A DNA stretch of 54,623 bases from Planctomycetota bacterium (GTDB lineage Bacteria; Planctomycetota; UBA8108; UBA1146). How positions within the stretch are numbered: position 1 is the stretch's first letter; the number at the start of each line of letters is the position of its first letter. Of this stretch, positions 34,203-43,334 are shown piece after piece. Under the pieces are notes generated by a model that worked only from the letters and a program-made list of their open reading frames with translations, did not search any database and had not been told where the DNA came from. The stretch lies in NCBI GenBank assembly GCA_014240375.1, contig JAAZXB010000020.1, positions 1-54,623 of the forward strand, read 5' to 3'. Both the position numbers and the translations under genes were made by a program.

Positions 34203-35597
34203 TCACTCCTTGTCAGCTGTTTTTCCGATGATCTTGATCATCTGATTGTCGACCGGCTTCAAGGTCGATCGATGCAATTCTGCCACCGATCTCAACTCTT
34301 CAATAATCTCCGGATGCTTCTTCGCCAGATCCTTCTTCTCCGACGGATCATGCTCCAGATGATAAAGCAGCGGTGTCTCGTGGATCGTTTCCTTGGCTCC
34401 CGATCTCGGCCTTGATCGAAAGTGCATCTTCCAGGGACCCTTGCGGACCGCGTATAGAACATCTCCCCGGTAATAGAAGACGCTGTTACGGGGTGAAGGA
34501 CCCGTGCCGCGGATCCTTGCCGACAGATCTCCCCCGTCATAGACACGATCAGCGGGCAGCTGAACTGCAGCGAGCGAACAGAAGGTCTGTAACAGATCGA
34601 GCGTGGCACCTGGGTCTGTCACCACTTCTGGCCTTGCAGTACCGGGCCACCAGATGATGGTCGGTACCCGCATTCCACCCTCGAAGGTCGTGCCCTTACC
34701 CGCTCGTAAGAGTCCTGCACTTCCCCCCATGTCGCCGTACTCCAGCCATGGCCCATTATCCGAGGTGAAGATGACGATCGTGTTCTTCGAGAGCCCACGA
34801 GTACGCACCGCATCGAGCACCTTTCCGACACTAGCGTCGATCTCCTCGATCACATCGCCATAGAAACCACGCTCGCTTCGATCGATGAACCGATCGGAAC
34901 GAAAGAGCGGTACATGTGGCATCGAGTGTGCCAGGTACAGAAAGAAGGGTTTGTCCTGGTTTGCATCGATGAAAGCGACCGCTTCATCGCCGTACCGCAG
35001 GGTGATGGTGCGCTGATCGGTCGGTTGCTCGATCACCTCATCGTTTCGGTGCAACGGAACATCCCAGTACTCGTACTTCGGATCGAGAAACGCATCCCAC
35101 CCCTTGGGGCCCTTCTTGTTGCGATCCATGTCGTTGGAGTAGGGCACACCGAACCACTGATCGAAGCCATGTCGATGTGGAAGGAACTGCGGCAGATGCC
35201 CCAGATGCCATTTTCCCACCATACCGGTGGCATATCCGGCTCCCTTCAGCGCCTCTGCGATGGTGATTTCAGAATCAGGAATGCCGCCGGCAGAGTTGGG
35301 AAACAGCACACGGCGCTTCGGCGAACAGAGTCCGCTGCGTATCGGCAATCGTCCCGTCATCAAACCGGCACGACTGGGCGTGCAGACCGGTGCAGCGACA
35401 TAGAACTGCGTCCATCTCTGCCCTTCGGCAGCCATCTGATCGAGATGTGGCGTCGCGATGGTCGGATGACCGAAGCAGCCGAGGTCTCCGTATCCCAGGT
35501 CATCGCAGAAGATCACGATGAAGTTAGGTGGACGATCATCAGCCTCAACAGATCCGTACCCGAGAAGAACACCGGTCAGCATCCACAGTATCTTCAA
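34203..35597 (-). CDS. Secreted sulfatase (arylsulfatase A type)
   Basis: A 464-residue enzyme. The start is TTG 35597, which overlaps the permease stop (TTGA) and has AAAGGAG 6 bases upstream. A signal peptide (1-21) precedes NFIVIFCDDLGYGD with two metal-binding Asp residues. VCTPSRAGLMTGR is the formylglycine signature; C72 would be converted to the catalytic residue. GKWHLGH, FFLYLAHSMPHVP and FTSDNGP complete the active site. It removes sulfate esters from sugars or other compounds outside the cytoplasm. Polysaccharide sulfatases are common in planctomycetes. No maturase gene is in view. Confidence 0.9.
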   Translation of the reverse strand: MKILWMLTGVLLGYGSVEADDRPPNFIVIFCDDLGYGDLGCFGHPTIATPHLDQMAAEGQRWTQFYVAAPVCTPSRAGLMTGRLPIRSGLCSPKRRVLFPNSAGGIPDSEITIAEALKGAGYATGMVGKWHLGHLPQFLPHRHGFDQWFGVPYSNDMDRNKKGPKGWDAFLDPKYEYWDVPLHRNDEVIEQPTDQRTITLRYGDEAVAFIDANQDKPFFLYLAHSMPHVPLFRSDRFIDRSERGFYGDVIEEIDASVGKVLDAVRTRGLSKNTIVIFTSDNGPWLEYGDMGGSAGLLRAGKGTTFEGGMRVPTIIWWPGTARPEVVTDPGATLDLLQTFCSLAAVQLPADRVYDGGDLSARIRGTGPSPRNSVFYYRGDVLYAVRKGPWKMHFRSRPRSGAKETIHETPLLYHLEHDPSEKKDLAKKHPEIIEELRSVAELHRSTLKPVDNQMIKIIGKTADKE

Positions 35598-36937
35598 CTT
35601 CGCTCCTTTCGACCCCTCGCGAGTATCGGTTGTAACAGCAAGACGGCAGCCATCAATCCAACGGCCTTTGGACCATTCCATGTGTCTTCCATGATGAAGG
35701 CGTATCCGATGTAGGCCGACAGCAGGATCCGGATCAGTGGAATCCACGGATACAGCGGAACCCTGAAGGGACGAGGTGTTTCGGGCTCGCTCCGGCGCAG
35801 TCGGATGATCGTCAATGCCAGTGGCACATCGACGATGAGAGTGCACATTCCATTGAGCAGCAGCAGTTCTTTCCTCGCCAGAAAAGCCAGTGATAAGATG
35901 ATCAACAGTGCCTGTAAACACAGGGCATGGGTCGGAGCATTCTTCGAGTTCGAGCGCCCCAGTCCGGCAGGCATCTGACCGTCGCAAGCCATCCGCCAGC
36001 TGATCCGGGAAGAAACCTGAATACAACTGCTGAGTGTCGAGATCAAGAGCAGCACGAACACCAGATCGAACAGTGTTGCTGCATCATCACCGAACAGTCG
36101 CTGCGCCGTGAAGGTTCCCAGGTCCGAGATTCCATTGCCCTCGGCATCGACCATCTGTGCCGGATCGGTAGCCAGTACGAACACCAGGTTCACCAGTAGA
36201 TACAGCACCGTGACCCCACCGAGCCCAATGATCAAGGCGCGAGGAATGTTGCGACCGGGATCCCGGACTTCACCCGCCATCAGGGCCACCGCGTTATAGC
36301 CAGCAAACGCGAAACCAGCGAAGATGCTCGAGAAGAAGATCTTCTCCACGAGTGCCCACCCCTGTAACGGACTCGGCTGCAGCGCTGTGGCTTCGACTGC
36401 TGCTGCAGTTCCTTCCCCCCAGAAGATGGCAGCCATTCCGGCAGCGATAAAGCCAGCGATCAGCGCCACCTTCAGGACAGTTGTCGTGTTGTTGAAGAGC
36501 GCGCCGACTCGAACACCACGGGTGTGAAGCCCCGTCAAGATCAAGACCGCAGCAACGGAGGCGACCAGGTCAGGTATTGCTGGAATCAGATTGTTGAAGT
36601 GCTTGCCGAGAGTTCCTGCAACGAATGCGCTGCCCACGGTCCATGCTGCAGGTCCTGAAATCACTCCGAAGAGATAGCTGGCCCGCGCCCCAAAGGCTCG
36701 ACGAACATATAAATAGTCCCCCCCGGACTGGGGCATCATGGCACCCAGCTCTGCGGTGGTGAGTGCGCTGAGTATCGCGATGAGAGAAGCCACGCACCAT
36801 GTGAGCAAGACCGCCCAGCCACTTCCCAGCTCCGCTGCAAAGTGGCCCGTGGTGGTGAAGACTCCGGCACCGATCACCGTCGTCACGACCATCACTGTCG
36901 CGGAGAATTGACCCAGATCTCGGGAATTTTTATTCAT
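35594..36937 (-). CDS. APC-superfamily amino acid permease
   Basis: A 447-residue transporter with about twelve transmembrane helices. VVTTVIGAGVFTTTG near residue 20 is the conserved GxG segment of helix 1, MMPQSGGDYLYVRRAFG follows helix 2, and FAGYNAVALMAGEVRDPGRNIPRA lies at helix 6, all typical of APC amino acid/polyamine permeases. ATG 36937 is preceded by GGAAGATGA. Its stop overlaps the sulfatase start, a pairing that suggests uptake of an amine or amino acid freed together with sulfate, though this may only reflect close packing. Confidence 0.85.
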   Translation of the reverse strand: MNKNSRDLGQFSATVMVVTTVIGAGVFTTTGHFAAELGSGWAVLLTWCVASLIAILSALTTAELGAMMPQSGGDYLYVRRAFGARASYLFGVISGPAAWTVGSAFVAGTLGKHFNNLIPAIPDLVASVAAVLILTGLHTRGVRVGALFNNTTTVLKVALIAGFIAAGMAAIFWGEGTAAAVEATALQPSPLQGWALVEKIFFSSIFAGFAFAGYNAVALMAGEVRDPGRNIPRALIIGLGGVTVLYLLVNLVFVLATDPAQMVDAEGNGISDLGTFTAQRLFGDDAATLFDLVFVLLLISTLSSCIQVSSRISWRMACDGQMPAGLGRSNSKNAPTHALCLQALLIILSLAFLARKELLLLNGMCTLIVDVPLALTIIRLRRSEPETPRPFRVPLYPWIPLIRILLSAYIGYAFIMEDTWNGPKAVGLMAAVLLLQPILARGRKERS

Positions 36938-37037
36938 TCATCTTCCAAAATTGCATTCCAGCCGCAGGGTAGGATATTCTGCGACACCTGCCACACTGCG
37001 TGGGGATCAGTATCCCTCATCCGGGAGTAGAAAAAAG

Positions 37038-37847
37038 ATGCCAGTGGATTCATCGGGCTTCGTTGCCAGTCACAGGGTCGACGCAGGGGGGAATTGCCAG
37101 GTATGGGCAGGCCACCTCTCCGATGGCACTCCAGCCTTTCTCAAGAAATTTGTTGAGTCACGCAGCTGGAACCAGGAACAGCAAGCACTGCTCAACTGGT
37201 TACCACGGTGTCCTTCTGCCCTGGCCAACCTGCCACGTCTTCTCGATCAGGATCCTGGCGATAGAACCTTGCTGATTTCAGCGGTCGCCGGAGTCTCGAT
37301 AGAAAAGGCACCCCTGGCTGCCGGACAACTGGAGCAGGTGATGCAACAGGCGGGCAAATGGTTGAGTGCTCTCCATCAGCTGGATCCACAGGATACGGAT
37401 GATCTGTCGTTGAGCGATTCGTTACCGCTTCGACTCGAGTCGTGGATCGAAAATCACGGAAACTCACTCTCTGAAAATGAAATCCAGAAGGCGCGGAAAC
37501 TCGTCGGTGATGGCTCTCTCTTCAAATCGACCACCCGTGCCTGCTGCCATAATGACTATCAGCCGCGGAACTGGTTATGGGATGGCGACCGGATCGGGAT
37601 CATCGATTTTGAGCATGCTCATCCCAACCATCCGGCATTTGACTGGGTTCGACTGGAAACCGGAATCTGGCAAAAAGCACCTGAGTTGAGAGAACGGTTC
37701 ATCGAGGGATATGGGGAAGAACCGGACTGGAGCGACGGAGCGGTCCTCGATGCCATCTGCGCCATCTATGCCGTCGGATGCATCGTCTGGGGGAGCCGGC
37801 ATCAAGAAGCGGCCATCGTGGCGAACGGCCGCCGAATTCTCGATTGA
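37038..37847 (+). CDS. Aminoglycoside-phosphotransferase-like small-molecule kinase (APH/choline kinase family)
   Basis: A 269-residue protein. ATG 37038 (MPVDSSGF) is used; the longer frame from 36951 overlaps the divergent permease promoter. The kinase-like fold shows GGNCQVWAGHL and FLKKF as the N-lobe, ALHQLDP as a hinge helix, CCHNDYQPRNWLW with the catalytic Asp and Asn, and IDFEHAHPNHPAFDW with the metal-binding Asp. Such proteins phosphorylate choline, ethanolamine, homoserine, fructosamine or antibiotics. No resistance context is seen, so a metabolic kinase is more likely. Confidence 0.8.
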   Translation: MPVDSSGFVASHRVDAGGNCQVWAGHLSDGTPAFLKKFVESRSWNQEQQALLNWLPRCPSALANLPRLLDQDPGDRTLLISAVAGVSIEKAPLAAGQLEQVMQQAGKWLSALHQLDPQDTDDLSLSDSLPLRLESWIENHGNSLSENEIQKARKLVGDGSLFKSTTRACCHNDYQPRNWLWDGDRIGIIDFEHAHPNHPAFDWVRLETGIWQKAPELRERFIEGYGEEPDWSDGAVLDAICAIYAVGCIVWGSRHQEAAIVANGRRILD

Positions 37848-37877
37848 GATGGCGAAGAGCGATGGCCCTCTGGATGG

Positions 37878-38816
37878 CTACTTCTGTTCCTCGCGCGCTT
37901 TCTCCTGGAGTGCGACGACTCTCTGTAGTTCGGAGCGAGCCGATTCGTACCCGGGAGCTTGCTGAAGTACCTTTTCCAGCTCTTCTTGTGCCTCATCCAA
38001 TCGTCCCAGCAGCCGTAATATCCTCGCTCTGGTCACCCGATGAATCGGCACCGGCCTGCGCTTGAAGATCTGATCGAGATCGTTCAGAGCCAGTATCAAG
38101 ACTGCCTGCGCCTCTTCGGCCCGACCCGCAGCGGTCAGAACCTCGGCCTTTCGTTGCAACCAGGGCGCCTTGAGAGCAGCGTTTTTCAACTGCTTCTCGA
38201 TCAGTGACAGCGCTTCCTCGTGCTGGCCGCTGGCGGAACTGGCTCGAATCAAACTGATGGTCAGCAAGGCGCTCTCTCCTGCTCTTTCGATCATCTGCCG
38301 ATAGAGGGTCGCCGCCAGCCCCGGGGCATCTCTCTTCTCGTACAGTGATCCGAGTCGCAGCACCGATTCAAGATCTGCGCGGATCGCATGAACCCGGCTC
38401 AGGTCGATGATCGCACCATCGATATCACCCAGTCGCTCGCGGATGCCCGATCGTTGACTCAGTACGTCGAGAGGAGCTGTTTCTGACACTTCCACCAGTT
38501 GGTCCAGCAACGTCAGAGCACGGTCATACCGAAGAGTGTCTCGCAAACAAAGAGCGCGCTCAAACTTCTCAGCGAAGGCATCGACTCCACAGCCACGCGC
38601 CGTCTGGCAATCCTGAAGCCCCAGCTCGGGGCGGCCATGAGCTCGACACAACTTGGCCCTGATCAGGTACAAGGAACCCGGATCATCACTCGATTCAATC
38701 CTCTTGTTGATTCGATCGACATCGACATGCACTCCATCGTGAGCCAGCAGGAGTGAAAAGGAACTCGTGATCATCCAGATCAAGAGGCCGGCCATCTGAC
38801 AGATTCTGAACATCAT
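37878..38816 (-). CDS. Exported TPR-repeat protein
   Basis: A 312-residue protein. ATG 38816 overlaps the stop of the glycosyltransferase gene and has AAAGGAG 5 bases upstream. A signal peptide (about 1-25, ending LLAHDG) is followed by helical repeats of TPR type from residue 40 to the end (for example RALTLLDQLVEVSETAP, LAATLYRQMIERAGES, EEALSLIEKQL, LDEAQEELEKVLQQAPGYESA). Probably a protein-binding scaffold outside the cytoplasm. It may assist the ArnT-like enzyme made from the same transcript. Confidence 0.7.
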   Translation of the reverse strand: MMFRICQMAGLLIWMITSSFSLLLAHDGVHVDVDRINKRIESSDDPGSLYLIRAKLCRAHGRPELGLQDCQTARGCGVDAFAEKFERALCLRDTLRYDRALTLLDQLVEVSETAPLDVLSQRSGIRERLGDIDGAIIDLSRVHAIRADLESVLRLGSLYEKRDAPGLAATLYRQMIERAGESALLTISLIRASSASGQHEEALSLIEKQLKNAALKAPWLQRKAEVLTAAGRAEEAQAVLILALNDLDQIFKRRPVPIHRVTRARILRLLGRLDEAQEELEKVLQQAPGYESARSELQRVVALQEKAREEQK

Positions 38817-40483
38817 TTCTCCTTTCCTTTGGTCGACACCCGTCGCTGATGAATCCCGATACACGCTTGTATTCCATCTCTCAGTTCGATGGTCCTCCAG
38901 CCGTCTTGCAGATGCGGCTGTTGAGTTTCCATCGTGAGGAACCAATCCCCCGGAACTGGCTGGACCTGCTTGGAAACGATCTTCAATGTTCGCTCGACCT
39001 GAGCTAGTGAATTCCACCGACCAGATACATCGTGCCACACCTGCTGTTGCAATGGGACCACTGCTTCGATGCTCCTGGCGACCTCCTGCCCAGGACGATC
39101 GGAGCCTCGAAAGGGCAACAGTATCGTGGCCTGGCACCCGGACCAGGCCAACAGCATCAGGATCCACCGCAGTGCAGATTGCTCTACCGATCGTCGCTCG
39201 ACCCCCTTGAAGGGTAACCCGGTGGAAAGCAGCAAGAAGGTGCCGAGCAGCATGAATTCCCCCGGAGCCACCGCAGGGATGTTCGTGAAGACGCTCTCAT
39301 CGAACCACCGGGCCACTCCGACTGCAACGGCGACCACCCCGGCGACCGTCACCACTGCGCGAATTCCATCGGTGACGATCGATAGCGCCCGTTCTCCCGA
39401 AACTGAAGGATATCGATCGTCGAACGATTCATCGAGGATCATTGCGGCAAGCCATGCGATGACCGGGAGTACTGGCAACAGGTAGCGTGGCTGTACCGAT
39501 GGCCACAGCAAAAATATGATGAACGGAACCACGATGGAGAAAGCGAGTGGTCGATAACGATGATCCCCGAGCCAACCGGCGCCAGAGTTCATCTTTCCAG
39601 ACAACAACATCAGCAAGGATGCCGGCAAGTATCCGAAAAATACCCCCGCGATGAACTCCCAACGATGGATCCACCACCCATCTTGAGAACCTGATCTTGC
39701 AGCCTCTCCAAACCACACCTCCATCGCACTCAAACCAGACCCCAGCTGCTCGAGTCGAAGTGTCACGGCGATCGCCCACAAGGAACTGATCCCCAGCGCC
39801 AGCAACGGAGGTCCCCACCAGGTCAGTTCTCGATGGCGAGAGATACCGTCGCGCCTGGCGGTGGCCATCATGATTCCGATGACAAATGGCAAGGCACTCG
39901 GCCCTTTTGCAAGGAACGCGATGGAGAGACCTGCACTCATCCAGATCATTGAGAAGAGTTTCCTTCTTTTCGATCCACCGATCACCAGCATTTCCAGCGC
40001 ATAGATGGCAACCCCCGCTGTCAGCAGTAGATCGGTCTCGCCAAGAGTCGACTTTCGGATCACCACCGGACACAGCAGAAACAACAGCGCTGCGATGAAG
40101 CCCGCTCTTGGCCTGCCGATTCGTGAGCCGCTCAAGAAGAGCAGTAGACCGGTCAGCAGAGTTGCCAGAAGAGCGGGAATCCGCACCGTGATCGCATTGA
40201 CGGATCCGCCCGTGAAATTCGATGCCAACACCGTGAGCCACGGGTAGAGGGGTGGCTTGTTGAGGTAAGGCTGTCCCCAGACAGTTGGAATGATGGGATC
40301 GCCACTACTCATCATCTCTCGGGCAGCGATGACCCGTCGCCCCTCTTCACCTTGAAGTTCCAGATGGGGCAATGAAAAGCAGTGAAGGATCACCACCAGA
40401 CCGATGAAGAGCAGCCCCAGCAACGGTAACGAAGTGGTGTCATCCTTCGACGAGGAATCCAATTGCTGCAATTCAGAATTCAT
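38813..40483 (-). CDS. ArnT/PMT-like membrane glycosyltransferase
   Basis: A 556-residue integral membrane protein with about twelve helices. ATG 40483 follows GAGGTGA. After helix 1 comes LELQGEEGRRVIAAREMM, where the acidic pair is in the position of the catalytic Asp-Glu of GT-C enzymes, and GQPYLNKPPLYPWLT matches the conserved loop of ArnT/YkcA-like transferases. These move a sugar from a polyprenyl phosphate to lipid A or protein on the outer face of the membrane. Its acceptor here is unknown. The downstream TPR gene overlaps it by 4 bases. Confidence 0.8.
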   Translation of the reverse strand: MNSELQQLDSSSKDDTTSLPLLGLLFIGLVVILHCFSLPHLELQGEEGRRVIAAREMMSSGDPIIPTVWGQPYLNKPPLYPWLTVLASNFTGGSVNAITVRIPALLATLLTGLLLFLSGSRIGRPRAGFIAALLFLLCPVVIRKSTLGETDLLLTAGVAIYALEMLVIGGSKRRKLFSMIWMSAGLSIAFLAKGPSALPFVIGIMMATARRDGISRHRELTWWGPPLLALGISSLWAIAVTLRLEQLGSGLSAMEVWFGEAARSGSQDGWWIHRWEFIAGVFFGYLPASLLMLLSGKMNSGAGWLGDHRYRPLAFSIVVPFIIFLLWPSVQPRYLLPVLPVIAWLAAMILDESFDDRYPSVSGERALSIVTDGIRAVVTVAGVVAVAVGVARWFDESVFTNIPAVAPGEFMLLGTFLLLSTGLPFKGVERRSVEQSALRWILMLLAWSGCQATILLPFRGSDRPGQEVARSIEAVVPLQQQVWHDVSGRWNSLAQVERTLKIVSKQVQPVPGDWFLTMETQQPHLQDGWRTIELRDGIQACIGIHQRRVSTKGKEK

Positions 40484-40563
40484 CGTCACCTCTTACGACA
40501 TTCACCGGAACGACTGTGAATCGTTTACGGAGCCACACCGTTTCCATCTCATGGCTAATAGAT

Positions 40564-41817
40564 CTAGCGTGGCTGATCGCTGACGACCACTCCATCGATG
40601 ACGGTGCCAACGCAATGAGATGTGTACTCGAACGGATCACCATCATACAGGGCGACATCACCGTCCTTGCCCACCTCGAGAGACCCCACTCGATCGGAGA
40701 TTCCCAGCAGTTCTGCTGCCGATGCCGTGATCAAGCCGAGTGCGTCATTGAAGGGGCAGCCATAGGCACAGGCGATCGCCGCTTCCCACAACACCACTCT
40801 TGTTTTTGGAACATAGGATTCGTAACCACTACCCATCGCCACGGGAATCCCTGCCGCCACCATCTTGGCCACCGTCTCCATGCTGGAGTTCTGGCCCTTG
40901 CCCGAGGCGCGCATCATCGTCGGATGAATGATCACCGGAATCTGCTGCTCCTTCAGCTCGTCGAAGTAGTCGTAGCATTCGGATGCTCCCTCCAGAACGA
41001 CCTTGATCTGAAGTTCCTTCTGTAACCTCAGTGCGTTCTGGATATCGACCGATCCATGAGCGGTGATCATCAATGGTCGTTCACCCCTGAGAATCTCGGC
41101 CAGCACTTCGTTACGAAGATCCCTGGCAGGAGGATCTTTCTCCTCATCGGCCTGTGCAGCTTCGATCTTGTCCATATAAGAGCGTGCCTTGATGAACTCC
41201 TGGCGAATCATCGCCATCTGTTTGGCTCGGGTGCCGGGGCTCTTACCTCCACTACCGAATCCGGAAGAACCCAGGGTGCAAACCACCATCGCCTTCGATT
41301 TCAGAACCGCCTGGTCGACATTATCCCCGCGGGTCTTGACGATGAAGGTCTGACCAGAGATCAACTGCCCCGGTGCATGTCCGGTGTGAAGTGTCGTGAC
41401 TCCGAGAGAGCGCACCCACGCGATCAACGGCTCGCGAACATTGTAAGCATCTCGAGCATCGAGCTCTGGCTGCATCGGAGAGGATCGTTCCAGTTGATCC
41501 TGGTCATGGTCGTAGTTGAGCCAGCCAGCGAGGCCCACCACTGAACGCGAGTCGATCAATCCTGGCGTCACCACTGCGGCGTCGATCACCCGGATTCCAT
41601 CGGGGATCTCCACTGCGGAAGCAACGCCGACGGCGGTCACCTTGCCATCGATGATCAGCACCACACCATTCTCGATCGGCTCCATCCACTGGCCATCCGC
41701 TTGGCGGGCCATGGTGTGAATCGTCTCTCCCCGGATGGCGAGGGACTGCTGCCCCGCCAGATCAGCGCTGAATCCAGCCGCGGCCAGAGCGATGATCAGT
41801 AGAAATTGAAATTTCAT
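40564..41817 (-). CDS. Secreted amidohydrolase-family protein lacking the usual metal ligands
   Basis: A 417-residue protein; ATG 41817 shares a base with the preceding TGA (TGATG). A signal peptide (1-24) is followed by a composite amidohydrolase fold. The metal HxH of the family is replaced: PGLIDSRSVVG occupies the site where the upstream paralogue has PGLICTHSHIG. The later His of the core is also altered (TAHGSVD versus HHTHRHDD, and SGYES versus HTDDW). HTGHAPG is kept. It may be a pseudoenzyme, a partner of the upstream gene product, or use a different chemistry. Confidence 0.8.
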   Translation of the reverse strand: MKFQFLLIIALAAAGFSADLAGQQSLAIRGETIHTMARQADGQWMEPIENGVVLIIDGKVTAVGVASAVEIPDGIRVIDAAVVTPGLIDSRSVVGLAGWLNYDHDQDQLERSSPMQPELDARDAYNVREPLIAWVRSLGVTTLHTGHAPGQLISGQTFIVKTRGDNVDQAVLKSKAMVVCTLGSSGFGSGGKSPGTRAKQMAMIRQEFIKARSYMDKIEAAQADEEKDPPARDLRNEVLAEILRGERPLMITAHGSVDIQNALRLQKELQIKVVLEGASECYDYFDELKEQQIPVIIHPTMMRASGKGQNSSMETVAKMVAAGIPVAMGSGYESYVPKTRVVLWEAAIACAYGCPFNDALGLITASAAELLGISDRVGSLEVGKDGDVALYDGDPFEYTSHCVGTVIDGVVVSDQPR

Positions 41818-43142
41818 CACTGCCCCCCCCTTTCCCCGCAGCACTGGTAAGTCTGATCTTCACCGGCCCCCCGACCACCGACGGCGAAGAGTCGATGCTC
41901 TGGATTGGAGAGATCAAAAACTTGGATCCCTTCGACATAGGTTTCCAGCACCTTGGTGTAGACGCTGAAGGGATCTCCACTGATGATGGCGAAATCAGCA
42001 TCCTTCCCCGGATCGAGAGATCCGGTGCGGTCTGCGAGTCCCAGCATCTCGGCGCCTGAGAGTGTCAATGCACGCAGTGCACCCTCTCGGGTCATGCCCG
42101 CACGAACGCCCAGCGCCGCAGATCGAAGGAACAGTCGGCTATCGGTGATCCAGTCGTCGGTATGAAAACTGACATTGACCCCCGCTTGCTCGAGGATCAT
42201 TCCGTTTTCCATCTGGATATCTCTGGCCTCGAGTTTCCCGCCCGGAGAATCGATCACGATGATGGAGCAGGGCGCCTTGGCCTCGGCGATCTCCTTGGCC
42301 ACCTTCCACGCATCACTGACGTGATGCAGGACCACCTGGAACCCAAATTCATCTCTGAGCCTCAGAACCGTGAGAATGTCATCGTGTCGATGGGTGTGAT
42401 GATGGACGATCCGTTTGCCCTCGAGGGCTTCGACCAGTGCTTCCATTTTCAGGTCACGCTCTGGCATCTTCTCTGGATCTCCGGCGGCCTTCTCGATCTT
42501 GGCACGATATTCTTGTGCCTTGATATACGCCCCTCGCACCAGCGCAGCCGATTTCGCCCGGGTTCCGGGGAACGGTGCCGCTCGTTGGGAGTTGGTTCCA
42601 TTGGCCATCTTCAGGCCACCCATCGGCCAGCCAGAGGCATCGTGAATCAGCAGGTCATCGACCTTTCCACCGCGCCTCAACTTGAGGTAAGTGGTACGGC
42701 CACTGATGAGATGGCCAGAGCCCGGCATCTGATTGACCAGGGTCAAGCCGCCGGCTCTTGCACGCTCTACGGAAGCGGAGCGAACATTGACCGAATCGAG
42801 GGTCCAGCACTCCGGCTGGATCGGATCCGATCCATCACCACCTCCACCCATACCGATGTGACTGTGGGTACAGATCAATCCCGGAATGATGGTCTTGCCG
42901 CTGCTCTCGACTTGCGTCGCGCCGGAAGGAATCAGCACGTCTGATCGTGCGCCGATCGATTCGATCTTTCCATCTCTCACGACCATCACGCCATCTTCGA
43001 TGACGGGACCGGAGACGGGATAGATCGTAGCTCCGATGAATGCTGTTGAATCCGCGTGCAGATTCGAACTGAGTGCCAGCACGATCAACAGCAGCGGAGC
43101 GACAAGCAGTAAAGGTGCTCTCTGAAGCGATGGAATATCCAA
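41817..43142 (-). CDS. Secreted amidohydrolase with intact metal site
   Basis: A 441-residue protein. I favour TTG 43142, with AGGAAAGG 6 bases upstream, over GTG 43184. A signal peptide (about residues 5-30) precedes the composite beta domain and the TIM barrel. THSHIG gives the HxH pair, HHTHRHDD and LHHVSDA the further ligands, and HTDDW the distal Asp. The C-terminal TGSLDPGKDADFAIISGDPF is typical of the imidazolonepropionase-like amidohydrolases. It hydrolyses a C-N bond of an unknown extracytoplasmic substrate. Tandem paralogue of the next gene, with shared TRAK and ERDLKxEALVEAL blocks. Confidence 0.85.
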   Translation of the reverse strand: MDIPSLQRAPLLLVAPLLLIVLALSSNLHADSTAFIGATIYPVSGPVIEDGVMVVRDGKIESIGARSDVLIPSGATQVESSGKTIIPGLICTHSHIGMGGGGDGSDPIQPECWTLDSVNVRSASVERARAGGLTLVNQMPGSGHLISGRTTYLKLRRGGKVDDLLIHDASGWPMGGLKMANGTNSQRAAPFPGTRAKSAALVRGAYIKAQEYRAKIEKAAGDPEKMPERDLKMEALVEALEGKRIVHHHTHRHDDILTVLRLRDEFGFQVVLHHVSDAWKVAKEIAEAKAPCSIIVIDSPGGKLEARDIQMENGMILEQAGVNVSFHTDDWITDSRLFLRSAALGVRAGMTREGALRALTLSGAEMLGLADRTGSLDPGKDADFAIISGDPFSVYTKVLETYVEGIQVFDLSNPEHRLFAVGGRGAGEDQTYQCCGERGGQ

Positions 43143-43334
43143 GATTGGGCCTTTCCTGTAACCAGGGGAGGGGTGTTCTTTCACTCACCAGACAGACGAT
43201 ATCCGAGCAGCGTGAAGGTGGAAAGCGACACCCACGGAGGCAATTGCAGTCGATGACCTGGAACGATCCTGCTGTTATCCTGACGGCACTCTCTACGGAT
43301 GTACTCTGGACCAATTTGGTGAGGAGAATGCCTG

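Noticed and set aside
38817-39167. Upstream extension of the TPR protein frame
   Set aside because: It lies inside the ArnT-like gene; ATG 38816 has a strong SD and a signal peptide.
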